A stretch of 64,000 nt of DNA from positions 62,001 to 126,000 of the forward strand of contig NZ_QWLD01000014.1 of the NCBI RefSeq assembly GCF_003600155.1. The letters are read 5' to 3'. Under the pieces are notes generated by a model. That model saw only the letters and a list, made by a program, of their open reading frames with translations. It was not told where the DNA came from and did no database searches. A program made the translations under genes and the position numbers. This document shows, piece by piece, positions 8,096 to 17,206 of the stretch (the stretch's first letter is position 1; the number at the start of each line of letters is the position of its first letter). The stretch is from Nesterenkonia muleiensis. Its GTDB lineage: Bacteria; Actinomycetota; Actinomycetes; Actinomycetales; Micrococcaceae.

Positions 8096-9424
8096 ATGGC
8101 TTCCCCCGATGCGCTCAAGCCCGTGCTCACTCCGCGGGGCTGGGAGCTGCTGAACTCACTTCCGGAGTATGATTCGGCCAGCTCGGCTGCGCTCAATGCT
8201 CAGCTGCGGAAGGAGGGCTGGGATCCAGCGACCGTGGCTGCGGCGCTGACCCAGTCGCGACTGCGCCGTGATGCGCAGGCGAAGTTCGGAGAGTTCGCCT
8301 CCCGGATGCTGCTCACTCCTGAGGGACTGCAGCAGTCCACCCGGCTGGCTGTGGCCGCTCGGCATGCGCGGCGTTTCCGGCAGGCCCGGCTGGAGCATGT
8401 GGCAGACCTGGGCTGCGGACTGGGTGCGGATGCTCTCGCTTTGGCTTCGCTGGGAATGCGCGTCACCGCGGTGGACGCCGATGAGACCACGGCCGCTGCG
8501 GCCCATATCAACCTGCACCCGTTCCCAGAAGCGCAGGTCGTCCATTCCACTGCGCAAGAATGGGCTGAAGAATATCTTGCCCCAGATTCACACATCGTCT
8601 CGGCGCATTCAGCCGAGAGCCGCTTCAAGGATGCGGGGTTAGGTCTATGGTTGGATCCGGCCCGGCGCAACCAACGCTCTCGGCTATGGGACCCGGAGGA
8701 GTTCAGCCCACCACTGAGCTTTGTGACCGAACTGGCGTCCACCGGCATCCCCCTGGGGGTCAAACTGGGGCCGGGCATCCCGCATGAACTGGTCCCCACC
8801 GACTGCGAGGCCGAATGGGTCAGCATGGATGGGGAGCTGGTGGAGGTGGTCCTATGGTTCAACGCTCTGACCCGGCGCAACGCCGACGGCGCCCCAGTCC
8901 GCCGGGCAGCAACGGTGCTGAGAACCGGCGTCTCTGCTCCCGGCTCCACCCCCGCCTCAGCGGAACTGGCCACCCCCTCAGACTTCGGGGATGGGGCCCG
9001 GCTGACGGCCTCAGGTCCAGACGGCCTGTCTGGAATCCTCTGGGAGCCTGATCCGGCGGTGATCCGGGCCGGGCTGGTGGCCGAGCTGTGCGAACAGCTC
9101 GGCGGGCGGCTGCTCGATGAGCGCATCGCGTATTTCTGCACTGATAGTCCCGGCAGCGGGGGGACCCCGCTGGCGCGGGGATACCGGATTCTGGAGGTGA
9201 TGGGGTTCTCCGCCAAGCGGCTCAAGCAGTGGTGTGCGGAACACGAGATCACCAGCGTCGAGATCAAGAAGCGCGGCGTCGATGTGGTGCCGGAGCAGCT
9301 GCGCAAGCAGATCTTGCCGAAGAGGCCCAAGGGACAGCCCAAAGCCGCGGGCCATCACGCGACGGTGATCATCACACGTCTGGGCGATGACCGGCTGGCA
9401 GCAGTGGTCCAGCCCCTGGGCTGA
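8096..9424 (+). CDS. Class I SAM-dependent methyltransferase with THUMP-like C-terminal domain
   Basis: This is a 442-residue protein with a Rossmann methyltransferase core. Motif I reads VADLGCGLGADALALASLG near residues 100-120 and is followed by the acidic residue of VTAVDADE. The C-terminal part (GYRILEVMGFSAKRLKQW through KKRGVDVVPEQLRKQI) matches the THUMP-like domain seen in actinobacterial proteins of this length. RNA or small-molecule methylation is plausible, but no substrate is known to me. It is read away from the siderophore operon, from a start 140 bp from that operon's start. It converges with the CopC gene, with only 9 bp between stops. Confidence 0.85.
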   Translation: MASPDALKPVLTPRGWELLNSLPEYDSASSAALNAQLRKEGWDPATVAAALTQSRLRRDAQAKFGEFASRMLLTPEGLQQSTRLAVAARHARRFRQARLEHVADLGCGLGADALALASLGMRVTAVDADETTAAAAHINLHPFPEAQVVHSTAQEWAEEYLAPDSHIVSAHSAESRFKDAGLGLWLDPARRNQRSRLWDPEEFSPPLSFVTELASTGIPLGVKLGPGIPHELVPTDCEAEWVSMDGELVEVVLWFNALTRRNADGAPVRRAATVLRTGVSAPGSTPASAELATPSDFGDGARLTASGPDGLSGILWEPDPAVIRAGLVAELCEQLGGRLLDERIAYFCTDSPGSGGTPLARGYRILEVMGFSAKRLKQWCAEHEITSVEIKKRGVDVVPEQLRKQILPKRPKGQPKAAGHHATVIITRLGDDRLAAVVQPLG

Positions 9425-9433
9425 TCCTCAGCG

Positions 9434-10114
9434 TCAGTCCGTCCCGGGGGCTCGGCTGCGCCGGCGCAGTGCATAGCCGGCCGCCACAGCTAACCCGATA
9501 ACGGCCAGGGCAAGGGCCCCCCAGCTGAGGATTCCACCCCATGGGGCTGACTCCTCAGCGTTGTCGCCGTCCGTCTCCACCAGCTCGGCGTCAGTCGCCT
9601 GATCATCTGCAGCAGGGGTGTCCAGTGGCTCGGCATCAGTGGGCTCAGCAGTCGACTCCGTCTCCTCGGTCTCAGCGAGCTGGGCGTCGTCGTCCTCTTC
9701 AGCCGCCGGCACATCAACCTCGAAGCCGAAGCTGCTCTCTTCGCTGTGGCCGTCGGAATAGACCACCCGGTAGTGAACCTCATACTCGCCATTGGGAAGT
9801 GGTTCGGGGAGATCGGTGCTCATTCTGGATCCGTCCACCTCGGCCGGATCCTCAGAGGCCCAGTTCTGCTCCTCCGAGTCAAGCACCAAAATGTCGTTGG
9901 TGATTCCATCACCTGTGGTCAGACCGGAACCGGAGAACTCCAGGACGACCTGATCCGGCAGTTCGGCCAGCACCTCCTCAGCCTCTGGAGTCGAGGCGAT
10001 CAGCGTGTCATGAGCGGAGACGGGGGCTGCAGTGAGCGCCCCCAGGGTCAGTGCTGCGCATCCGGCGAGGGCGCCGAGACGCAGGCGCGCAGGGGCAATG
10101 GTGTGTGTAGGCAT
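9434..10114 (-). CDS. CopC-domain secreted protein with C-terminal membrane anchor
   Basis: This is a 226-residue exported protein. A Sec signal peptide (LRLGALAGCAALTLGALTAAPVSA) ends just before an N-terminal AHDTLIASTPEAEE. The histidine there is the usual CopC copper ligand position. The immunoglobulin-like CopC domain follows, with YEVHYRVVYSDGHSEESSFGF near its end. About 75 residues of acidic, low-complexity linker lead to one membrane helix (WGALALAVIGLAVAAGYAL) and a basic tail. I start at 10114 because the longer frame to 10180 adds a basic segment before the signal peptide. Copper binding is inferred from the family only. Confidence 0.82.
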   Translation of the reverse strand: MPTHTIAPARLRLGALAGCAALTLGALTAAPVSAHDTLIASTPEAEEVLAELPDQVVLEFSGSGLTTGDGITNDILVLDSEEQNWASEDPAEVDGSRMSTDLPEPLPNGEYEVHYRVVYSDGHSEESSFGFEVDVPAAEEDDDAQLAETEETESTAEPTDAEPLDTPAADDQATDAELVETDGDNAEESAPWGGILSWGALALAVIGLAVAAGYALRRRSRAPGTD

Positions 10115-10194
10115 CGTCAAGTCTTTCTGTCTTGTGAAGTGTGAGAGCGGCAAGTGCCTTCGAAGGCAATGCCGCAGCATCTGGATGGTGCTGT

Positions 10195-10881
10195 TTACGT
10201 CACAAGAGCGGGCGGACCACGAAGGCTCCGCGGTCCGGAGCCGAGCCAGGCGTCGTCCTCGTTCTCCGGGTGCCGGACGGAAAAGGCGATGCGCCGCGGT
10301 GCAGAGTGCGGAGCCGGCTGGCGCTCCAGGAGGATCAGCACCGGTGTGATCACCAGCCGCTTTGCGATGGCGTGCAGCAGGACCTCACCACGCCGCAGCA
10401 GAAGATAGGCCAATGCCGCGGCCATCAGGTGGGTGGCCAGCATCGACGAACCGGTCTGAGCGGCGATGCCCGGAACCGAACTGTGCACGGCCTCCCCCAC
10501 CGCCGGGGACACAGCGAGCTCATTGCTGGCCCCGGTGCCGCCAAACGGCAGCAGCGCCGCCTCGACGTGGTGGGTGTGAGAGTCGGCAACCAGCCCCGAA
10601 CTTCCGGCCGAGGAGGCAGGAAAGAGCGCGAAGAGAATGTGAAGGGCCGCCTGGCTGCTGAGCACTGCCGCCACCAATCGGGCACGGCTGAGCGTGACCC
10701 CGGAGAGCTGGACGCAGAGGGGCACGCTGACCGTGACTGCCAGCAGAATCACCACCGCATGGGGAGCCTGATGGCCCGCCGCAACGTGCGCCAGCACCGC
10801 TGCGCCCACTGCCACCATGGCGGCAAGGGCCCCACGGATCAGCTTGGCGGAACCGGTGATCCGGCGCTGTTCAGGAGCCAC
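10195..10881 (-). CDS. Predicted multi-pass membrane protein of unknown function
   Basis: This 228-residue protein has about five hydrophobic segments, starting with LIRGALAAMVAVGAAVLAHV, and a basic 45-residue C-terminal tail. Histidines cluster in the loop around DSHTHHVEAALLP and in SSMLATHLMAAALAY, which could bind metal. It lies 80 bp upstream of the CopC gene on the same strand and probably forms an operon with it. That makes a copper-related role attractive, but it does not look like CopD and I do not recognise the family. Confidence 0.6.
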   Translation of the reverse strand: MAPEQRRITGSAKLIRGALAAMVAVGAAVLAHVAAGHQAPHAVVILLAVTVSVPLCVQLSGVTLSRARLVAAVLSSQAALHILFALFPASSAGSSGLVADSHTHHVEAALLPFGGTGASNELAVSPAVGEAVHSSVPGIAAQTGSSMLATHLMAAALAYLLLRRGEVLLHAIAKRLVITPVLILLERQPAPHSAPRRIAFSVRHPENEDDAWLGSGPRSLRGPPALVT

Positions 10882-11004
10882 ACCATGGATTCTACAACGC
10901 GTAGAAATGACCCGCTGGTCCCCCTCGCGTTTTCAGCGAAGAGCACACTGGCTCTGATACGTCTGACATCAAGTCATCAATTTTAATGATGCTATGATGC
11001 AACC

Positions 11005-11262
11005 ATGCGGACGACTATCACTCTTACTCCTGAGGCTGAGTCTTCGATCAGGCGCCTCATGCAGGAGCGCAACCTGAGCTTCAAGGACGCGGTCAACATC
11101 GCGATCATTCAGGGCTCGAGTGTTCCACGTGACGGGATCAAACGACCTGTCACTCGCACCGCAAGAATGGGGAGGCCCTTGGTCTCCCTGGAGAAGGCAC
11201 TGCAGCTGTCCGGAGAGCTCGAGGACGAAGCCATTCTCGACAAGATGAAGCTGAACAAATGA
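11005..11262 (+). CDS. Antitoxin, ribbon-helix-helix type (VapB-like)
   Basis: This is an 85-residue protein. Its N-terminus RTTITLTPEAESSIRRLMQ is a ribbon-helix-helix DNA-binding segment, with one beta strand followed by two helices. The basic C-terminal half would wrap the toxin. Its stop overlaps the start of the PIN-domain gene by 4 bp (ATGA), the usual antitoxin-first coupling. Antitoxins of this type normally repress their own promoter. The 120-bp space upstream is AT-richer than its surroundings, with TTTTAATGATGCTATGAT near 10980-10997 as a likely promoter/operator region. Confidence 0.85.
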   Translation: MRTTITLTPEAESSIRRLMQERNLSFKDAVNIAIIQGSSVPRDGIKRPVTRTARMGRPLVSLEKALQLSGELEDEAILDKMKLNK

Positions 11263-11714
11263 TCTTGGTGGACGCAAACGTTCTGCTCTACGCGGTGGAC
11301 GAGGACGCTGAGCATCACGATGAATCCCGAGACTGGCTTGATCCTGCCCTCTATGGAGGCCGAACAGTGCTCCTGCCCTGGGTCTCCTTGATCGCTTTTC
11401 TGCGCATCTCCACCCACCCGCGCATCTTTGAGAGCCCACTGCCAGTCTCCGATGCCCTGGCAAACGTCTCAGAGTGGCTGAACAGCCCCGCATCTTCAGT
11501 CCCCGGCGTCGGAGCCGAGGTGCTCCCCGCTCTCACTCAATTCCTGAATGAGGCCGGAACGGGAGGCAACCTGACCAATGATGCACACCTGGCCTCCATC
11601 GCTCTCACCCACCAGGCCACAGTCGCAACCTTCGACTCAGATTTCGGACGGTTCACGGGCGTCCGCTGGGCCCGCCCAAGGGAGTTCCGGGATGGTGCTC
11701 CGCGAGAGGCTTGA
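11259..11714 (+). CDS. PIN-domain ribonuclease toxin (VapC-like)
   Basis: This is a 151-residue PIN-domain toxin, predicted to cleave RNA when freed from its antitoxin. The acidic metal-binding residues expected of the fold are visible: Asp5 in MILVDANVLLYAV, the NLTNDAHLASIA segment, and the Asp pair in ATFDSDFGRF. The length and the SLIAFLRISTHPRIF region match the actinobacterial subgroup found beside ribbon-helix-helix antitoxins. It overlaps the antitoxin gene by 4 bp. Family membership is secure, while the RNA target is unknown. Confidence 0.87.
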   Translation: MILVDANVLLYAVDEDAEHHDESRDWLDPALYGGRTVLLPWVSLIAFLRISTHPRIFESPLPVSDALANVSEWLNSPASSVPGVGAEVLPALTQFLNEAGTGGNLTNDAHLASIALTHQATVATFDSDFGRFTGVRWARPREFRDGAPREA

Positions 11715-11852
11715 AGGCCTCTGGATGTTCTTCCGAGTGGAACGAGGCAGAGGATCCCGAGCGATCTTCAGGAACTCACCGAGGAGCTCGAAGAAGAGCT
11801 GAAAGACCAGGAGAGCGACGGTCAGCTCAAGAGGTCTCAGCAGGCAGAGTGA
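11715..11852 (+). other. Possible coding remnant after the toxin gene
   Basis: In the reading frame of the toxin, past its stop, lies an open stretch ending in DLQELTEELEEELKDQES and a TGA at 11850-11852. It reads like the charged end of a small protein. A neighbouring frame upstream reads SSEWNEAEDPE, so a frameshifted small gene is possible. There is no convincing start or ribosome-binding site, and it overlaps the 3' end of the GH3 gene on the other strand. Confidence 0.2.
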
Positions 11853-13690
11853 CCGACCGGGTAGCTGCCCACCTCCACCGGCAGCGCACCGGATGCCTCA
11901 GCGCCGGTAAGAACCTCGATGAGCGCCTCGAACTGCTCAGGGGAGCGGCCGTAGAGGGCGATCTTGGCATCAGCAGCGGAGTCGGCGAGCGCCTCGGGCC
12001 GGTCCAGGGACACCACCACATCGCCCGAGCCAGGCGTGCTCCCGCCCAGGAGGGTCACCACCGGACCGTTGCCCACCTGCAGACCCGCCTCCTGCGCGGC
12101 GGCGGCCAGGCGGTCCCGGTCCTGCTGGGTGCCGCCCTGGATCTGCAGCGACCCGTCGATCAGCTCGGTCTGACACTGCCCCTCCACCACCGTGATCGAA
12201 GCAGCGGCCACCTGCTCGGCGACTGTGGCGGCGTCGACATCGGTGAGGCCGCTGTCACCAGAGTCTCCAGTGCCCTCCCACAAGGCGCCGTCGTACTCGG
12301 AATCCGCAGGGCCGTAGTTCATCCGTTCGGCAAGATCTTCGGGCACTGGTACTCCAGGACCTGCGGCCAGCAGCCCTGCGGCCAGATCCTGCTGCCACAG
12401 CACCAGGGCGACGACGCGCTCCGCGGCCTCCTCCAGCCGGGACTCCTCCAGTTCGCCGGTCTCCACCGCGGCGATGATCGCACTGTGCGCGCTGGGGGCC
12501 GAATGTGGCATGAGAATCAGATCAGCCCCGGCGGAGAGGGCCTCGACCACCGCCTGGTCACCGCCGAAGCGGTGGGCGATGGCTGCCATGTTCATCGCGT
12601 CGGTGACGATCACCCCGTCATGGCCCATCTCACGCAGCTCGGCGTAGGCAGCCTCCGACAACGAGGAGGGGACACCGTCCTCCAACGCCGGAACCTCGAT
12701 ATGCCCCATCATCACCATCGGGGCGCCTGCCTCGATCACCTCCGCGAACGGCAGCCAGTCACGGTCCCGAAGCTCACTGAGGCTCTGTGGCTGCACAGGC
12801 AGCGTGTCATGAGAATCGTCGGTGACCGACCCATGCCCGGGGAAGTGCTTCGCCGATCCGGCCACCCCGGCCACGGCCAGCCCGCGCAGCCCCTGCAGAG
12901 CCAGCGCGCTGACACTGTCCGGCTCAGCGCCGAAGCTGCGTGATCCGATCGTGGGGTCCGCCGCCCCGATGGTCACATCGGCGTTGGGAGCAAAGGCCAT
13001 GGTGAAGCCGAGGTCAGCAAGGTCTTCGCCCATATGCCGGTGGGCCTGGCCGGCGCTCCAGAGCCCGCCGCCGGAGTGCTGCCCCGCCCCTGACTCGTGG
13101 ACTGCGCCGTGGGCCATCGGTGTGGGCCATTCGGTCAGCGGCGCGCCGACGCGGGTCACCAGGCCGCCCTCCTGGTCCACGGAGACGATCGGCGGCACCG
13201 CACGGCCGGTTTCCTCCTCGTCGTCGGCGGAACCTGCCGCGGAGACGGTCTCGATCTGTTCGGCCAGCGCCTCGGTGTTCACGGAGTCAGAGCCGCCGGG
13301 AATATTGTGCCCCATCAGGATCACCCCGGCCAAGTGAAGCTCCTCGATCATCCCGGCGGCAGAGTCCGCGTCCGTGCCTGAGTACTCACCGATGAGCACC
13401 TGGCCTGCCCGCTGGGACAGTGTCATATCCGCCACCAGCTCAGCGGCCTGATCCCGGTGCTGGTCACCGGGTCCGGCCAAAGCATCCTCCTGCTCATCGA
13501 TCGCATCGCGCACGTCCTGCTCCCTCTGGGCGCGCTCCTGCTCGGCGATCTCCTCCTCAGTCGGCTCCGTGCTCTCAGAACCGGGGGCATCAGTGCCGGG
13601 GGCGCCGGCGCCGTCGTTCCCGGTGCAGGAGGTCACCATCACGATGCCCGTGAGGGCGGCAGCAATCAGGAGGCGCGGAAATCGAGACAT
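11837..13690 (-). CDS. Lipoprotein glycoside hydrolase family 3 (NagZ-like beta-N-acetylhexosaminidase)
   Basis: This 617-residue exported enzyme probably removes N-acetylglucosamine from muropeptides or glycans at the cell surface. A signal peptide (RFPRLLIAAALTGIVMVTSC) ends in a lipobox cysteine, followed by an acidic linker to about residue 75. The GH3 barrel carries the NagZ hallmarks: VSVDQEGGLVTRVG, then AKHFPGHGSVTDDSH (the flexible loop with the catalytic Asp-His pair), and the nucleophile Asp in VIVTDAMNM. A further domain of about 200 residues follows the barrel. I start at 13690 because the longer frame to 13759 precedes the signal peptide with a basic, non-hydrophobic stretch. 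Confidence 0.88.
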   Translation of the reverse strand: MSRFPRLLIAAALTGIVMVTSCTGNDGAGAPGTDAPGSESTEPTEEEIAEQERAQREQDVRDAIDEQEDALAGPGDQHRDQAAELVADMTLSQRAGQVLIGEYSGTDADSAAGMIEELHLAGVILMGHNIPGGSDSVNTEALAEQIETVSAAGSADDEEETGRAVPPIVSVDQEGGLVTRVGAPLTEWPTPMAHGAVHESGAGQHSGGGLWSAGQAHRHMGEDLADLGFTMAFAPNADVTIGAADPTIGSRSFGAEPDSVSALALQGLRGLAVAGVAGSAKHFPGHGSVTDDSHDTLPVQPQSLSELRDRDWLPFAEVIEAGAPMVMMGHIEVPALEDGVPSSLSEAAYAELREMGHDGVIVTDAMNMAAIAHRFGGDQAVVEALSAGADLILMPHSAPSAHSAIIAAVETGELEESRLEEAAERVVALVLWQQDLAAGLLAAGPGVPVPEDLAERMNYGPADSEYDGALWEGTGDSGDSGLTDVDAATVAEQVAAASITVVEGQCQTELIDGSLQIQGGTQQDRDRLAAAAQEAGLQVGNGPVVTLLGGSTPGSGDVVVSLDRPEALADSAADAKIALYGRSPEQFEALIEVLTGAEASGALPVEVGSYPVGHSAC

Positions 13691-13939
13691 CCCCACAAGG
13701 GTACGGTCTACTGCTGGTTTTCGAGCTGCTTTCGACGCCGCTGGTCCAAAGCGGTGCACACCACCAGAGCCGCGGAGTCATATGGTCAAAGCGCTTCGGT
13801 ACCTTTGGCATGGTCTTCCTCCTTCACCCTTGCCAGTGAAACACACTGTCTGCATCGAGCAGATCAGCAGGATCCACCCAGTTGCCTGCCGATAGGGTTG
13901 GCTGAACATTCCAGTTCCGCCGATGATGAGGAGATGCTG

Positions 13940-15091
13940 ATGGGACTTCCATTCGCCGAGTCGAAGCGCTCGACCCTGGGCATCGAGTGGGAGCTGGCTC
14001 TGGTGGACCGGCAGACCGGCGACCTGCGCAGTGTGGCCGAGCGAATCCTGGAGGCCAGCCGGGCCGAGCATCCTGAGCTCTCCGGCGACGACGAGCACCC
14101 CTATGTGAAGCAGGAGCTGCTGCTGAACACCATCGAGCTGATCACTGATGTCTGCGGCAGCGTCGACGAGGGTGTTGGCCAGCTGCGCGAGACCGCCCTG
14201 AACGTCATGCGGCACTGCGAACCGCTGGATGTGGACCTCTACTGCCAGGGCAGCCACCCGTTCGCCCCGCCGACCAAGCAGCCGGTCACCGACAAGGAGC
14301 GCTATGCCGAACTGATCCGCCGCACCCAGTGGTGGGGCCGGCAGATGGTGATCTACGGGGTGCACGTCCATGTGGGGCTAGACGATGTGCGCCAGGCCAT
14401 GCCTGTGGTGGACGGACTGCTCAACTACTATCCGCACTTCCAGGCGCTCTCGGCGTCGTCGCCGTTCTGGGGCGGCGAGTACACCGGCTACGCCTCCCAG
14501 CGCGCCCTGATGTTCCAGCAGCTGCCCACCGCGGGGCTGCCCTTCCAGTTCGACGACTGGGCCGGGTTCGAGGGCTGCGTGGCCGATATGCAGCACACCG
14601 GGGTGATCGACGATGTCACCGAAGTGCGCTGGGACATCCGTGCCGTTCCGCGGCTGGGCACGGTGGAGATGCGCGTCTGCGACGGCCTGGCCACCCTGGA
14701 GGAGATCGCCGGGATCGCCGCCCTGACCCAGTGCCTGGTCCATTCCATCGTGGAGAGTATTGAGGCGGGCAGCACGGTGCCGACGATGCCTCCCTGGCAT
14801 ATCCAGGAGAACAAGTGGCGCGCCGCCAGGTACGGGCTGGAGGCCATCATCATCCTCAACGCCGAGGGGGACGAGGAGCTGGTCACCGACCACCTGGAAC
14901 GCGAGCTGGACCGGCTCGAGCCGGTGGCCGAGCGGTTGGGCTGCGCCGATGAGCTGCGGCTGGTGGAGCGGATGATGCAGGACGGCGCGGGCTACCAGCG
15001 CCAGCAGCGGGTGGCCGAAGCCCACGACGGCGATCTCCGCCAGGTGGTGCTGGACTCAGCCGCCCGGACCCGCACCTCCATCAACGGATAG
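13940..15091 (+). CDS. YbdK-family carboxylate-amine ligase (glutamate-cysteine ligase type 2)
   Basis: This is a 383-residue ATP-dependent ligase of the GCS2 family. It has the N-terminal STLGIEWELALVD, the central GVHVHVGLDD and the RWDIRAVPRLGTVEMRVCD segment that build the active site. Many members form gamma-glutamylcysteine only weakly in vitro. Actinobacteria use mycothiol rather than glutathione, so the true substrate is uncertain. Start 13940 is preferred because GAGGAG at 13928-13933 lies 6 nt upstream. The ATG at 13934 would abut that sequence, and the open frame reaching 13457 overlaps the GH3 signal region on the other strand. Confidence 0.87.
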   Translation: MGLPFAESKRSTLGIEWELALVDRQTGDLRSVAERILEASRAEHPELSGDDEHPYVKQELLLNTIELITDVCGSVDEGVGQLRETALNVMRHCEPLDVDLYCQGSHPFAPPTKQPVTDKERYAELIRRTQWWGRQMVIYGVHVHVGLDDVRQAMPVVDGLLNYYPHFQALSASSPFWGGEYTGYASQRALMFQQLPTAGLPFQFDDWAGFEGCVADMQHTGVIDDVTEVRWDIRAVPRLGTVEMRVCDGLATLEEIAGIAALTQCLVHSIVESIEAGSTVPTMPPWHIQENKWRAARYGLEAIIILNAEGDEELVTDHLERELDRLEPVAERLGCADELRLVERMMQDGAGYQRQQRVAEAHDGDLRQVVLDSAARTRTSING

Positions 15092-15227
15092 CCGGCGCTG
15101 CCTGCTCCGGGCCTGTGAAGCCCACCAGCGTGTGCGGTGGCCTCGTGTGACGACATGTAGGGCTCGGATCAGCGAAGTATGTGGTCGCAGGGGGTCACCG
15201 AACGGCAACGGCAATGGACTCTGCTCG

Positions 15228-16472
15228 TCAGAGGCTGATGCGGTGCACCGGCAGGCTGGAGTCGGCAGGGATCGCCAACGACGACGCCCGCGCCCCTGAT
15301 GCCACCAGCTGCGCTCCCAGCGCGGCCACCATGGCCCCGTTGTCGGTGCACAGCGGGATCGGCGGGACGGTGAGCTCGATCCCGGCGGCGGCACAACGCT
15401 CGGCGAGCAGTCCGCGCAACCGCGAGTTGGCCGCCACTCCCCCGCCGAGCAGCAGAGTGTTCAGCCCGTGTTCCTGACAGGCGCGCACCGCTTTTGAGGT
15501 CAGCACATCCACCACAGCCTCCTGGAAGCTGGCGGCTATGTCTGCCACCGGCACCTCCAACCCGGCGAGCTGGAACTGTTCCACCGCGCGGGCCACCGCG
15601 GTCTTCAGCCCGGAGAAGGACCAGTTGTGCCGGTGCTTGCCGGGGTTTTCGGCGGTGCCTTCAAACTTGGGTCTGGTGAGGCCGCGGGGAAAGGCGAAAG
15701 CCGTGGGGTCGCCTTCGCCGGCGGCAGCGTCGATCTTGGGGCCGCCGGGGTAGCCCAGGCCGAGCAGCCGGGCGGTCTTGTCATAGGCCTCCCCGGCGGC
15801 GTCGTCGATCGTAGCGCCCAGCAGCTCGACATCATCGGTCAGCGAGCCGACCCGCAGAATCTCGGTGTGCCCCCCGGAGACCAGCAGCGCACCTATTGAG
15901 GGCGATGCTTGCGAGCGCCTGCGGCTTTCGCCAGTCTCCACCGGCTCGGAGCATCTGGTGCCGGCACCGGTCTTCGCTCGGCTCCATTGCCCAGGGAGGG
16001 CCGGGGAGGCAGTCGATGCTGTCGAGCCTGAGACGGCGGTGCCACCACTTTCTTCAGGTCCCGGCGCCCCGGGGTCGCCGCCGCCCAGGAGCCCCACCGC
16101 CACATGGGCGACCAGGTGGTTGATCCCGTAGAGGGGTTTGCCGGTGGCCAGCGCCAGGCCCTTCGCCGAGGAGAGGCCGACCATCAGCGCCCCGGCCAGA
16201 CCGGGACCTGCGGTGACCGCGATGGCATCGACCTCCTGCAGCTGCACCCCGGCAGTGGCCAACGCTTTGCGCAGCGTCGGGGTGAAGGCCTCCAGGTGGG
16301 CGCGGGCGGCGATCTCCGGGATCACCCCGCCGAAACGGACGTGCTCCTCCATGGAGGAGGCCACTTCATTGGCCAGCAGCCGGGTGCCGCGCACAATGCC
16401 GACCCCGGTTTCGTCACAGGAGGTCTCGATGCCCAGCACAAGCGGCTCAGCCGCAGCAGCGGTGGCGTTCAT
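15228..16472 (-). CDS. tsaD: tRNA N6-adenosine threonylcarbamoyltransferase TsaD, with internal insertion
   Basis: TsaD transfers threonylcarbamoyl to A37 of ANN-decoding tRNAs, together with TsaB and TsaE. The ASKHA-fold motifs are all present: [11 protein letters not shown] at the N-terminus, the metal-binding His119 and His123 in [19 protein letters not shown], and [14 protein letters not shown]. The protein is 414 residues, about 60 longer than usual. The extra length sits between residues 132 and 191, where related proteins go almost directly from the His motif to the SGGHT strand. That insertion contains a copy of the 55-bp hairpin element. Start 16472 is chosen for the GGGGAGG ribosome-binding site 6 nt upstream. 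Confidence 0.95.
   Translation of the reverse strand: MNATAAAAEPLVLGIETSCDETGVGIVRGTRLLANEVASSMEEHVRFGGVIPEIAARAHLEAFTPTLRKALATAGVQLQEVDAIAVTAGPGLAGALMVGLSSAKGLALATGKPLYGINHLVAHVAVGLLGGGDPGAPGPEESGGTAVSGSTASTASPALPGQWSRAKTGAGTRCSEPVETGESRRRSQASPSIGALLVSGGHTEILRVGSLTDDVELLGATIDDAAGEAYDKTARLLGLGYPGGPKIDAAAGEGDPTAFAFPRGLTRPKFEGTAENPGKHRHNWSFSGLKTAVARAVEQFQLAGLEVPVADIAASFQEAVVDVLTSKAVRACQEHGLNTLLLGGGVAANSRLRGLLAERCAAAGIELTVPPIPLCTDNGAMVAALGAQLVASGARASSLAIPADSSLPVHRISL
15937..15991 (-). repeat. 55-bp hairpin element, copy inside tsaD
   Basis: Read on the minus strand, this has GAGCCGAGCG, then a stem GGTGC-CG-GCACC with a 2-nt loop, then CCGAG and GGTGGA in place of GATTGA. The spacing between parts is identical to the copies at 16916, 30809 and 57994/58039. 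It is translated as part of the insertion in TsaD. Confidence 0.7.
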
Positions 16473-16518
16473 CGGGGGCCTCCCCGGAGGATCGGCGGTG
16501 GGTTCTCTGCACTTGTGC

Positions 16519-17184
16519 TCATGATCCGCCCCCAAGTGCAGATTTCGCGTCGGCGATCGGGGTGATGGGGCCATCTGGCACCGGGTTCCGCAGGTCTGCC
16601 GCAGAGGAGCGCCCGCGCTGCTTGAGCCGTTTGCGCATGATCAGGGCGTCGCCGCCGTCGGGATAGTACTGCCGCCGCTGGCGAATGGTCTCGAAGCCGT
16701 TGCGCCGGTAGAGCCGCTGAGCTCCGGGGTTGTCCGCCCGAACCTCCAGCAGCAGGTCCTCAGCCCCACGGTGCCGCGACTCCTCCTCGATGAGTGCCAG
16801 CAGCCGGCTGCCCAGACCCTGGCCCTGGGCCTCCGGGGCCACCGCCAGGGTCTGCACATCGGCCAGCGGCAGCACGCACATCATCCCGGCGTAGGCAATA
16901 ATGCGCGGGACCGGGCCCGATTGAGGCGAGCGAAGAGTCGAGCGTGCTCGATCTGTTCCGAGGGGATTGAAGGTCGGCAGAGGCGACGTCTCTGCCACCC
17001 AGTACTTCCTGGTGGCACGGTGCGGCTCGAGGTTCGGCTCCGCCTGGGCGAGCTCGTCGAAGAAGAACCGCTCAGGCCAGGCGTCGTGCGGGAACAGTGT
17101 CTGCTCCAGCGCCAGCACCTCGGGCACATCGGCGCCAGTCATCTGCCGCACCGCAACCCCAGGTGAGGGCCAGGTGTTAGCCAC
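16519..17184 (-). CDS. rimI: Ribosomal-protein-alanine N-acetyltransferase RimI, with internal insertion
   Basis: This is a GNAT acetyltransferase that in other bacteria acetylates the N-terminus of ribosomal protein S18. The acetyl-CoA loop is [15 protein letters not shown] (residues 117-131), and the end of the fold shows [17 protein letters not shown]. The protein has 221 residues where about 150-165 is normal. Two things account for this: an insertion at about residues 66-93, between YWVAE and RIIAYAG, and a 40-residue C-terminal tail. The insertion is encoded by a copy of the hairpin element read antisense. The gene lies between tsaB and tsaD, as is usual in Actinobacteria. Confidence 0.9.
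   Translation of the reverse strand: MANTWPSPGVAVRQMTGADVPEVLALEQTLFPHDAWPERFFFDELAQAEPNLEPHRATRKYWVAETSPLPTFNPLGTDRARSTLRSPQSGPVPRIIAYAGMMCVLPLADVQTLAVAPEAQGQGLGSRLLALIEEESRHRGAEDLLLEVRADNPGAQRLYRRNGFETIRQRRQYYPDGGDALIMRKRLKQRGRSSAADLRNPVPDGPITPIADAKSALGGGS
16916..16970 (+). repeat. 55-bp hairpin element, copy inside rimI
   Basis: It starts CCCGATTGAG, has the stem TCGAGC (16938-16943), loop GT and GCTCGA (16946-16951), then CCGAG and a closing GATTGA. A second hairpin with a 9-bp stem follows directly (16976-16984 with 16988-16996). The element lies antisense to rimI. Confidence 0.75.
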
Positions 17185-17206
17185 AGTCGACCGCCGATCC
17201 CCGTGG

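Noticed and set aside
10195-10881. Naming the membrane protein next to the CopC gene as CopD.
   Set aside because: It is shorter than CopD, and I cannot see the CopD helix and histidine pattern. Position alone is not enough.
13457-13939. N-terminal extension of the YbdK-type ligase.
   Set aside because: It overlaps the GH3 signal-peptide region on the other strand and shows no family similarity. A good ribosome-binding site favours 13940.
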